Source of the DNA: Flavobacteriales bacterium
Lineage (GTDB): Bacteria > Bacteroidota > Bacteroidia > NS11-12g > UBA955
Length of the DNA stretch: 5,414 nucleotides
Direction of reading: 5' to 3'
Assembly: GCA_947450405.1 (NCBI GenBank)
Contig: CANFVI010000116.1
Coordinates: forward strand, 1 to 5,414
Part shown: piece after piece, positions 1-5,414 of the stretch
Numbering within the stretch: position 1 is the stretch's first letter
Layout: the number at the start of each line of letters is the position of its first letter
Notes under the pieces: generated by a model
The model's input: only the letters and a program-made list of their open reading frames with translations
Told to the model about the DNA's origin: nothing
Databases searched by the model: none
Program-made: the position numbers and the translations under genes

Positions 1-37
1 GATCTCCTAATAAAGATTGAACATTAGATTGAGCCAT
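1..37 (-). CDS. N-terminal fragment of an unidentified gene running off the left edge
   Basis: Reading the minus strand from 37, an ATG opens a frame that stays open to the window edge and gives MAQSNVQSLLGD. It is the first Met codon after an in-frame stop at 94-92, so the start is well placed if the gene is real. A TAnnTTTG-type box lies about 30 bases upstream. The fragment diverges from the acetyltransferase gene at 87. Twelve residues are too few to assign a function. A hydrophilic start followed by SLLGD faintly recalls the N terminus of class I (DhnA/FbaB-type) fructose-bisphosphate aldolases, but that is a guess. It has no signal peptide or membrane segment in the visible part. Confidence 0.5.
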   Translation of the reverse strand, partial: MAQSNVQSLLGD

Positions 38-54
38 TTTATAATATTTTGTTG

Positions 55-62
55 TTAATTTG
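55..62 (+). promoter_or_regulatory. Weak candidate -7 box for the acetyltransferase gene
   Basis: The plus strand reads TTAATTTG, one mismatch from TAnnTTTG. A TTG at 29-31 lies 23 bases upstream, at the long end of usual spacing. A start near base 69 would leave a leader of about 17 bases before the ATG at 87. The divergent gap must hold a promoter for this gene somewhere, but such near-matches are common in DNA this AT-rich. Confidence 0.2.
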
Positions 63-65
63 AAG

Positions 66-73
66 CAAAAATA
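66..73 (-). promoter_or_regulatory. Candidate Bacteroidetes-type -7 promoter box for the leftward gene
   Basis: The minus strand reads TATTTTTG here, an exact match to the TAnnTTTG consensus of the Bacteroidetes primary sigma factor. It would place transcription start near base 60 and give a leader of about 23 bases before the ATG at 37. No TTG-type -33 element sits at the expected spacing, so the call rests on the -7 box alone in AT-rich sequence. Confidence 0.35.
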
Positions 74-86
74 ACCATTTTTATTG

Positions 87-509
87 ATGATTCAGATATT
101 TGAAATACAAACTCCCGAAGAAATGGCTGCCGCATTTGAAATTCGGCGCATCGTTTTTGTAATTGGTCAAAGTTGCGCACCCGATGAGGAATACGACGAA
201 CACGAAAAAAACTGCAGACATTTTCTAGCGCAATACCAAGGAATAAAGGCAGGAACGTGCAGAATTCGACAAACCGAAAATGGAATAAAGCTTGAACGTT
301 TTGCTGTTTTGGAAAGTTACAGGGGTAAAAAAATTGGGGCAGCATTGGTTGAAAATTGTTTAGAAAAAATAATGCCCACTCACAAAGTTATTTACTTACA
401 TGCCCAAGAACATGCGCTAGACTTTTACAAAAAGCTAGGTTTTGAGCAAGTTGGCGAAAGATTTTTTGAAGCCAATATTCCTCATTTCAAAATGATATTA
501 AACAAATAA
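87..509 (+). CDS. GNAT-family N-acetyltransferase (ElaA/YjcF-like)
   Basis: This is a predicted cytoplasmic acyltransferase that would move an acyl group from acyl-CoA to an amine; its acceptor is unknown. The 140-residue protein is a single GNAT domain of normal length. The N-terminal stretch with IRRIVFV (about residues 19-25), followed by an acidic EEYDEHE run (34-40), matches the ElaA/YjcF type. Acetyl-CoA motif A is YRGKKIG at 78-84, with a Lys where the second Gly of R-x-x-G-x-G is usual. Motif B is LHAQEHALDFYKKLGF at 104-119, followed by a conserved-looking IPHFKM near 131-136. I chose the ATG at 87; the codon just before it is an in-frame TTG at 84 that could also start translation. 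The gene stands alone on the plus strand, and its stop lies in a hairpin terminator. The fold assignment is firm; the substrate is not. Confidence 0.9.
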   Translation: MIQIFEIQTPEEMAAAFEIRRIVFVIGQSCAPDEEYDEHEKNCRHFLAQYQGIKAGTCRIRQTENGIKLERFAVLESYRGKKIGAALVENCLEKIMPTHKVIYLHAQEHALDFYKKLGFEQVGERFFEANIPHFKMILNK

Positions 510-533
510 TGCGGCCAAAGCCGCATTATTTGT
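502..533. terminator. Bidirectional intrinsic-terminator-like hairpin between converging genes
   Basis: Bases 502-515 and 520-533 form a perfect 14-bp inverted repeat around the 4-base loop CAAA. The stem has a GCGGC/GCCGC core next to the loop and AT-rich arms. The left arm contains the TAA stop (507-509) of the acetyltransferase gene. The hairpin lies 29 bases past the stop of the converging minus-strand gene, so it can end transcription from both sides. Neither side has a long uninterrupted T run; the AT-rich outer arm (ATTATTTG) and the TTAATATCATTTT on the minus side are the nearest equivalent. Confidence 0.8.
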
Positions 534-562
534 AACTATACATAATAAAATATTACTTCAAT

Positions 563-1036
563 TTAAAGAGTATCTACTCCAGTAATTGTATTCACTTTTG
601 ATTTTGAATCAACCAAAACGCGAACCATCATTTTAGCTCCTAATTTTTGGACATCTTGAAATTTAGTTACCATGTTCGTTGGGATGTAAAAACAGCCACA
701 ATTTTCTGAACCTGATGCTGCAAAATCTACAATTTTAAATCCTTTTATAATTTTACAAAATTGCACCTTTGGCGCCGTAGATGAAGAATTTCCACCAGAC
801 GCAACTGGAGCAGTACTCAAAGGAACTGTTAACGCAGTTGTTTTTCCTGGATTTACCGGTACTGAATTTACTGAAACAGCGCCTACACCCCTAATTGAAC
901 CTGTGAAATCAGAAACTGAAATGGTTTTGCCATTAAAACTTGAATAATTCGCCACCAACTCAGTTGGTTTTACCATTTGTGCATTGGCCATTCCAACGAT
1001 AGCCATAATTGCAACTAAAAATATATTTTTTTTCAT
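563..1036 (-). CDS. Small Sec-secreted protein of unknown function
   Basis: I do not recognise a family. The 157-residue protein begins with a clear Sec signal peptide: Lys2-Lys3, a hydrophobic core at about residues 5-16, and an AXA cleavage site (A17-N18-A19 before Q20). There is no Cys at the cleavage site, so it is not a lipoprotein and is likely periplasmic or secreted. Mature residues 22-43 (KPTELV...GKTISVSDF) and 132-156 (LGAKMMVRVLVD...ITGVDTL) look like the outer strands of an OB-like beta barrel. Between them lies a Gly/Ser/Thr/Pro/Val-rich, probably flexible stretch at about 47-90. The three cysteines are C94, C113 and C115, the last two as a CGC motif that could form a disulfide or bind a metal. 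The gene follows the ABC exporter by 46 bases and ends just before the 502-533 hairpin, so it may be the last operon gene. No type IX secretion C-terminal domain is evident. Confidence 0.75.
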   Translation of the reverse strand: MKKNIFLVAIMAIVGMANAQMVKPTELVANYSSFNGKTISVSDFTGSIRGVGAVSVNSVPVNPGKTTALTVPLSTAPVASGGNSSSTAPKVQFCKIIKGFKIVDFAASGSENCGCFYIPTNMVTKFQDVQKLGAKMMVRVLVDSKSKVNTITGVDTL

Positions 1037-1065
1037 AACTAACTATTTAATTTATTTTAAGTAAT

Positions 1066-1074
1066 CAAATTGTA
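1066..1074 (-). promoter_or_regulatory. Possible internal promoter before the small secreted protein gene
   Basis: In the 46-base gap the minus strand reads TACAATTTG, which is TA-n3-TTTG, one base longer than the Bacteroidetes TAnnTTTG box. A start near base 1059 would leave a leader of about 22 bases. No clear -33 element is seen. This would let the secreted protein be expressed separately from the exporter, but the match is imperfect. Confidence 0.18.
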
Positions 1075-1082
1075 TGCCAAAT

Positions 1083-2831
1083 TTAATTATTAATATTTTC
1101 TCCTATCTGCTGACGCCACATTGCATTATACAAACCTTTGAATTCAATTAATTCTTCATGCGTGCCATTTTCAATAATTTTCCCTTTCTCTAAAACAAAT
1201 ATACAATCTGCATGCATAATTGTACTCAATCGGTGCGCTATCATTACGTTAATTCTATTTTTTTGACCCGAAATATCTTTTAACGTTTTTGTAATTTCTT
1301 GCTCTGTGATTGAATCCAAAGCAGAAGTAGCTTCATCAAAGATTAACAAATTAGGTTTGCGCAACAAAGCCCTGGCGATTGATAAACGCTGTTTTTCTCC
1401 GCCAGAAACCTTGATACCACCCTCGCCTATTTGTGTATCCAAACCTTTTTCAGCCCTATTCATCAATGAACTAGTTGCTGCCTTAGACAATGCTTCTAAC
1501 ATCTCCCCTTCCGTTGCTGAGGGACAAACAAATGTTAAATTTTCTTTTATACTACCACTAAACAATTGCGATTCTTGAGAAACCAATCCCAATTGGGTGC
1601 GAATTTCATTTCTGTTTATTTCTTCAACTCCAAAATCATTGAATTTAACCTCACCTTCAATTGGCAAATACAAGCCTACCAACATCTTAACCAATGTGCT
1701 TTTCCCGCTTCCAGAAGGACCAACAAAAGCAATTGTTTGACCTTTATTTAACTCAAAACTTACATCAGTTAACGCATTTCTGTTTGCCGTTTGATGTCTA
1801 AATGAAACATGATTGAAAGAGATTTTTTCAATATTTCCAATATGCTTAGCGTTTTCAGGGATAATTTCACTTGGCGTCTTTAACAATTGATCAAATTTAT
1901 TGAGGGACACTTCAGCTTCCCGCCATGCCTGTATAAACGTTCCTAATTCTTGCAAAGGATTAAATATAAAAAAGGTGTAAAACAAAAACTGAATATACAT
2001 ACCCGGTGTAATTCTATGGGTAAAAACCATCCACGACAAGAACAATAGCAATAGGTTTCTCATTAGATTCACCGTTGTACCTTGAACAAATCCTAAAGTT
2101 CTTACCTTTTTAACCTTTTTTAATTCCAGTCCTAAAATTTTTAACGTATTTGAACTGATACGATGCATTTCTTGCACTACCAAACCCAAACTCTTCACCA
2201 ATTCAATATTGCGCAAACTTTCAGTTGTTGTTCCGGCCAAAACAGAAGTTTCTTGCATGATATCTTTTTGAATAATTTTAATCTGCTTGCTTAACATAGA
2301 ACTGCTAATACCCACAATAGCCATTGCCGCTAAAAACACAGGCGCAATTAACCAATGCACCGAAAAAGATGCAATAAAAACGAAAATAACGCCCACAATT
2401 GAAGTAAATAACAAATTCACTGTAAGTGTAATAACCCTCTCCGAATCTGTTCTAACCTTTTGTAAAATATTTAATGTTTCGCCACTTCTGTGATCTTCAA
2501 AAGTTGCAAATGGCAAGTCAAGGGTATGTTTGATTCCATCTGTAAATATTTTTGCACCAGCTTTTTGAATGGCTACATTTACAAAATAATCTTGTAAATT
2601 TTTCGAAATACGACTCACCATTGCCACGCCAATACCAATTGACAACCAAGTCATTACACCCCTTATGTAATCATGCTCATTATATAAATGAAATTTGGTT
2701 AAATATCGGTCAAACAAATTCCTACCCACCCACGGATCTAACAAACTAAAAACTTGGCTCATCGTAGCCAAAAACAAAGCCCAAAACACCAATTTACCTT
2801 GGGGTTTCAGATATAACCATAACCTTTTCAT
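1083..2831 (-). CDS. ABC exporter, fused membrane and ATP-binding domains (MsbA-like half transporter)
   Basis: This is a type IV (MsbA/Sav1866-type) ABC half exporter of 582 residues, normal for the family and expected to act as a homodimer in the inner membrane. Residues 1 to about 310 form the membrane domain, with hydrophobic helices near 14-33, 58-76, 136-155, 158-178, 250-271 and 278-297. The ATPase follows: Walker A GPSGSGKST (371-379), Q-loop Q419, signature VSGGEKQR (475-482), Walker B LLIFDE (495-500) with catalytic E500, D-loop SALD (503-506) and H-loop H533. All catalytic residues are present; the signature is VSGGE instead of LSGGQ. No C39 peptidase domain precedes the membrane domain, so bacteriocin processing is unlikely. 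The start ATG overlaps the glycosyltransferase stop as ATGA, which fixes the start. The context suggests export or flipping of a lipid-linked glycan, but multidrug or peptide export cannot be excluded. Confidence 0.93.
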   Translation of the reverse strand: MKRLWLYLKPQGKLVFWALFLATMSQVFSLLDPWVGRNLFDRYLTKFHLYNEHDYIRGVMTWLSIGIGVAMVSRISKNLQDYFVNVAIQKAGAKIFTDGIKHTLDLPFATFEDHRSGETLNILQKVRTDSERVITLTVNLLFTSIVGVIFVFIASFSVHWLIAPVFLAAMAIVGISSSMLSKQIKIIQKDIMQETSVLAGTTTESLRNIELVKSLGLVVQEMHRISSNTLKILGLELKKVKKVRTLGFVQGTTVNLMRNLLLLFLSWMVFTHRITPGMYIQFLFYTFFIFNPLQELGTFIQAWREAEVSLNKFDQLLKTPSEIIPENAKHIGNIEKISFNHVSFRHQTANRNALTDVSFELNKGQTIAFVGPSGSGKSTLVKMLVGLYLPIEGEVKFNDFGVEEINRNEIRTQLGLVSQESQLFSGSIKENLTFVCPSATEGEMLEALSKAATSSLMNRAEKGLDTQIGEGGIKVSGGEKQRLSIARALLRKPNLLIFDEATSALDSITEQEITKTLKDISGQKNRINVMIAHRLSTIMHADCIFVLEKGKIIENGTHEELIEFKGLYNAMWRQQIGENINN

Positions 2832-4027
2832 CTAATCTCTTTTTCTATCATTTGTGAATAAAACGATAATAACTCGCGGGTGTTTTTTTGCAAATTATGA
2901 TGTTCAATCATATACTTTTTACCACGAGCACCCATTTTTATGGTTTCATGCCATTGTTGAATCATGGTAATAATTGAATAGGCAAATTCTTGATGGGAAT
3001 CTACAATTTCAACATGTACATGATTTTCAATATCAATGCCTTGGACACCTATTTTTGTAGTTACACAGGGAATCCCCAAACTCATTGCCTCTATCAATTT
3101 CATTCTAATTCCACTCCCCGCAACAACTGGAACAATGCAAATGCCATGCGTTACCATGAATGATTGCGCATTTTCCACTTCACCATGATTAAAAACACCA
3201 CTTTGAAAAAATCTTGAATCATTGGCATTTAATCCTTTGCCTGCCAAATGAAATTCTAATTGCGGATATGCAGATTTAACAATTGGCCAAACCCTTTGTA
3301 AAAACCATTCAACACCTTGCACGTTGGCCATCCATTCCATGCTGCCAATATGAAACAATTTGAATGGTTGCAATTCCAAATCAACCTCTAGCCCTAAATT
3401 TAAACCTGGCAGATATAAATGCGTTGGTATAATTGTAAGATCATTAAATTTTTCTAAATCACTTGGTGCAATTGCCACAATGGAATCTACATTTTTCAAG
3501 AAGGCCACTTCCTCGCGTTCAAGTCGTTTGGCTTGTATTTCCAAATAAACTCTTTTTATTACATTTGAAGTTTCTTTAGCCAATCTATACCAAATTTGAT
3601 TTTCAAGATTGTGCGCTCGGTAAGATATATGACCTGTAAAATATTTCCTCAGCGTACTTAAAAATCCAGCCGAATAAAGTCCCTCAATTTGAACCAAATC
3701 AAATTGATCAGATTGCAACAATTTGCCTAATTGTTCATTGGCCAATTCACTTTCAAAACGCTGCAAATGAAAACTCCTATTTGAAAGCAAGTTCAAAAAT
3801 GCCTTCCAAGGAGTAATACTGGTATTAATTTGAAACGAATAATATTTACAAAACGAAAACCGATCCAACAATGTTTTATCGTCTACAAAATGCTTTTGGG
3901 TATTCAAAGAGAAATAGCTAACCTCATGTCCCTCAAAAGCCATTGCCTTTAACATTTGAAAAGTGGCCAAGGCTCCACCATCGTGCAGTGGCCAAGGAAA
4001 TCGATTACCTATTACAAGAATTTTCAT
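2828..4027 (-). CDS. Glycosyltransferase, GT4-like (GT-B fold)
   Basis: This 399-residue protein is a predicted cytoplasmic or membrane-associated retaining glycosyltransferase that uses an activated sugar donor. The N-terminal Rossmann half starts with a beta strand (KILVIGN, 2-8) and a Gly-rich acceptor loop (P11-W-P with G17-G18). It contains YRAHNLENQIW (136-146), a motif typical of the GT4 group. The C-terminal donor half opens at FHIGSMEW (225-232), with HLAGKG at 260-265. The nucleotide-sugar site is GSGIRMKLIEAMSLGIP (304-320), with E313 in the place of the second Glu of the GT4 E-x7-E pattern. The first Glu is replaced by the GSGIR form, as often seen in sugar transferases related to the PEP-CTERM/exosortase-associated type. 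It has no signal peptide or clear membrane span. Both ends overlap neighbouring genes by 4 bases (ATGA), so translation is probably coupled. Sugar and acceptor are unknown; an envelope glycolipid is the likely target from context. Confidence 0.9.
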   Translation of the reverse strand: MKILVIGNRFPWPLHDGGALATFQMLKAMAFEGHEVSYFSLNTQKHFVDDKTLLDRFSFCKYYSFQINTSITPWKAFLNLLSNRSFHLQRFESELANEQLGKLLQSDQFDLVQIEGLYSAGFLSTLRKYFTGHISYRAHNLENQIWYRLAKETSNVIKRVYLEIQAKRLEREEVAFLKNVDSIVAIAPSDLEKFNDLTIIPTHLYLPGLNLGLEVDLELQPFKLFHIGSMEWMANVQGVEWFLQRVWPIVKSAYPQLEFHLAGKGLNANDSRFFQSGVFNHGEVENAQSFMVTHGICIVPVVAGSGIRMKLIEAMSLGIPCVTTKIGVQGIDIENHVHVEIVDSHQEFAYSIITMIQQWHETIKMGARGKKYMIEHHNLQKNTRELLSFYSQMIEKEIR

Positions 4028-5414
4028 ACTTCCGCATTTTTACGCTTCAACTTTGAAGCCGCGAATTGAAAAATATATTTAAAAAACATTTTAATTTTGG
4101 TAAAATCAAAAACTGCCCTGTCGCGAATTGCCTTGTAAGTAATTAAAACACCAATTGGAAACAAGAACAATGAACTCATCCACATACCCGCCCAAACTGG
4201 CAGCACCAACTCTTTGCCCATTTTTTCGCCAGTTAAATTTACGGCATAAAACAAAACAAATAAGATTACACTGATTACCAATGGAAGTCCAATTCCACCT
4301 TTCTTAATAATTGCACCCAAAGGAGCAGAAATAAGAAACAACATAAAAATCAAAAACGAATAAGAGAATTTTCTGTGATATTCTGTTCTATACAAAGCAA
4401 TGTCTTGCGTTAGAAATATTTGATTCGAACTGTATCCATCTAATGTGCCTTTCAAACCTCGGGCTTGGGTAATTGCCAGAGCCCGTATTACAGACTGGCT
4501 TGTTTTATCAAAATGATCAATGATATTGGTATCTTTCAAACTTAAAAACTTTGTTTTTTTATCAACCAATCTTGGTCTTTCCATTTGAGAAAACAACTTC
4601 GGATAATGTATATATCGACTGCAGTAACGAGAATTCTCTACCGATAAGTTTTTCATTTTCATATGAAAAGTATCTATTTCCAACTGCAGTTGTTTAATAT
4701 TCAACAACTTGAAATCATGCGACATAGCCTCTCTGTCGGTAAAGTTAAAATCCAAACTAGACAAATCAATAACCATCTGCTGTTTATCAAAATGCATTTG
4801 ATTGAACGGCATTGTTTTGTTATAAGTTGGATTGCTTGTCATTTCTTCCCAACGCGTTCCATTGTATAAAGTAAAACTGAGGCTGCGCTTATCGTCAGAC
4901 ATCAGCATTTTGCCTCTTTCAGCGCGAATCACGTTCAATTGCTTGCTATCGTCTTTTTTACATTCGTAAATAAGTACATCTTTTACATCTTCGTTGTTTT
5001 TGTCTTTTTCTCCAATGCGAATGGCTACGCCATCAATTTGCTGATAAAATTGTCCAGGATCAATATTGAAAGCGGGTTTTTTTGATCGCATATCCATGAG
5101 CATTGCCTTAAATTCAAGGTTTGCTTTTGGTATTACATAGTTTAAAAACAAAAAGTTAAGAAACATTAAAACCGCCATAAACACGAAAGTGGGTCGTAAA
5201 ATTCGCATTAAGGAAATTCCATTTCCTTTCATTGCAACCAGTTCAAAACTCTCAGATAGATTTCCAAATGTCATGAGTCCTGCAACCATGATGGTTAAAG
5301 GCAATGCCATTGGCACCAAATCGGCCAATGATAAAAATATCAATTTCAACATGACCGTTGCTGGAATACCTTTACCAACCAATTCGTTGATATACTTCCA
5401 AAGGAATTGCATTA
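4024..5414 (-). CDS. LptF/LptG (YjgP/YjgQ) family permease, 5'-truncated by the window edge
   Basis: This is a membrane subunit of the LptB2FG-type transporter, which extracts lipopolysaccharide from the inner membrane and passes it to the periplasmic bridge. The visible 462 residues after the Met at 5412 contain TM2 (about 28-48, with LVPMALPLTIMVAGLMTFGNL), TM3 (72-93), a long periplasmic beta-jellyroll region (about 110-345), and TM4-6 at about 351-369, 374-394 and 404-426. The basic tail is KLKRKNAEV. The Met at 5412 is almost certainly internal: MQFLWKYI..LVGKG normally follows the first transmembrane helix in Bacteroidetes homologues, and the frame stays open to the edge, so about 30 residues (TM1) are missing. 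The full protein would be near 490-500 residues, longer than the roughly 360 of E. coli LptF/G, as is usual in Bacteroidetes. The first half resembles the LptF side more than the LptG side, but I leave the symbol open. The stop overlaps the glycosyltransferase start as ATGA. Confidence 0.92.
   Translation of the reverse strand, partial: MQFLWKYINELVGKGIPATVMLKLIFLSLADLVPMALPLTIMVAGLMTFGNLSESFELVAMKGNGISLMRILRPTFVFMAVLMFLNFLFLNYVIPKANLEFKAMLMDMRSKKPAFNIDPGQFYQQIDGVAIRIGEKDKNNEDVKDVLIYECKKDDSKQLNVIRAERGKMLMSDDKRSLSFTLYNGTRWEEMTSNPTYNKTMPFNQMHFDKQQMVIDLSSLDFNFTDREAMSHDFKLLNIKQLQLEIDTFHMKMKNLSVENSRYCSRYIHYPKLFSQMERPRLVDKKTKFLSLKDTNIIDHFDKTSQSVIRALAITQARGLKGTLDGYSSNQIFLTQDIALYRTEYHRKFSYSFLIFMLFLISAPLGAIIKKGGIGLPLVISVILFVLFYAVNLTGEKMGKELVLPVWAGMWMSSLFLFPIGVLITYKAIRDRAVFDFTKIKMFFKYIFQFAASKLKRKNAEV

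Noticed and set aside
84..86. TTG as the start of the acetyltransferase
   Set aside because: The adjacent ATG at 87 is in frame and far more usual. The TTG adds only one residue and has no ribosome-binding sequence in its favour.
55..345. 96-residue open frame on the minus strand opposite the acetyltransferase
   Set aside because: It is antisense to a gene with clear GNAT motifs, has Phe/Arg-rich composition without a domain, and runs through the divergent promoter region.
563..1036. Lipoprotein or type IX secretion cargo
   Set aside because: No cysteine follows the signal peptide core, and the C terminus (ITGVDTL) lacks the features of a type IX sorting domain.
1037..1082. Terminator or small RNA in the gap between the ABC exporter and the secreted protein gene
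   Set aside because: Only weak AT-rich inverted repeats are present, none with a GC core or convincing stem.
1306..1578. 90-residue plus-strand open frame (and similar short ones at 1566-1751, 2287-2493 and 2552-2749)
   Set aside because: All lie antisense inside the ABC exporter, whose coding is proved by its motifs, and none shows a domain or a plausible start region.
563..2831. Bacteriocin or leader-peptide export system (ABC exporter plus small secreted protein)
   Set aside because: The exporter lacks a C39 peptidase domain, and the small protein has a Sec signal peptide with an AXA site and no double-glycine leader.
3360..3548. Plus-strand open frame inside the glycosyltransferase gene, and another at 4663-4869 inside the permease gene
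   Set aside because: Both are antisense shadows of confidently assigned genes and show no recognisable features.
1..5414. Mobile element, CRISPR array, tRNA/rRNA, phage or defence genes
   Set aside because: No terminal inverted repeats, transposase motifs, regularly spaced repeats or RNA-gene structure were seen, and coding sequence fills nearly all of the window.

Overview
This 5.4-kb window looks like AT-rich chromosomal DNA from a member of the Bacteroidetes. The support is low GC by eye, no Shine-Dalgarno sequence before any start, -7-like promoter boxes of the TAnnTTTG type, and protein sequences (LptF-type permease, ABC exporter ending in MWRQQIGE, GT4 with an RAHNLE motif) that read like that phylum. 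A genus cannot be named from the sequence alone.

Layout. Bases 1-37 carry the first 12 codons of a minus-strand gene that leaves the window on the left. It diverges, across a gap of about 50 bp, from a plus-strand GNAT-family acetyltransferase (87-509). The GNAT stop codon lies inside a 14-bp perfect hairpin (502-533), which probably serves as a shared terminator with the converging minus-strand gene set. The rest of the window (563-5414) is one minus-strand run. In transcription order it holds an LptF/LptG (YjgP/YjgQ) permease truncated at its 5' end by the window edge, a GT4-type glycosyltransferase, a full-length ABC exporter (membrane domain plus ATPase), and, after a 46-bp gap, a small Sec-exported protein of unknown function.

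How the genes fit together. The permease, glycosyltransferase and ABC exporter are joined by two identical 4-base ATGA stop/start overlaps, the usual sign of a tightly coupled operon. LptF/G moves lipopolysaccharide out of the inner membrane, GT4 enzymes add sugars on the cytoplasmic face, and MsbA-like exporters flip lipid-linked products. The simplest reading is an envelope glycolipid (LPS or lipid-linked glycan) synthesis and transport operon, though the substrates cannot be read from the sequence. The small secreted protein may be a later member of this operon or have its own promoter.

Novelty. I see no mobile element, CRISPR array, RNA gene, phage or defence system. Most of the window is ordinary envelope and housekeeping content. 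The least explained item is the secreted 157-residue protein, followed by the coupling of an LptF-like permease with its own glycosyltransferase and ABC exporter.
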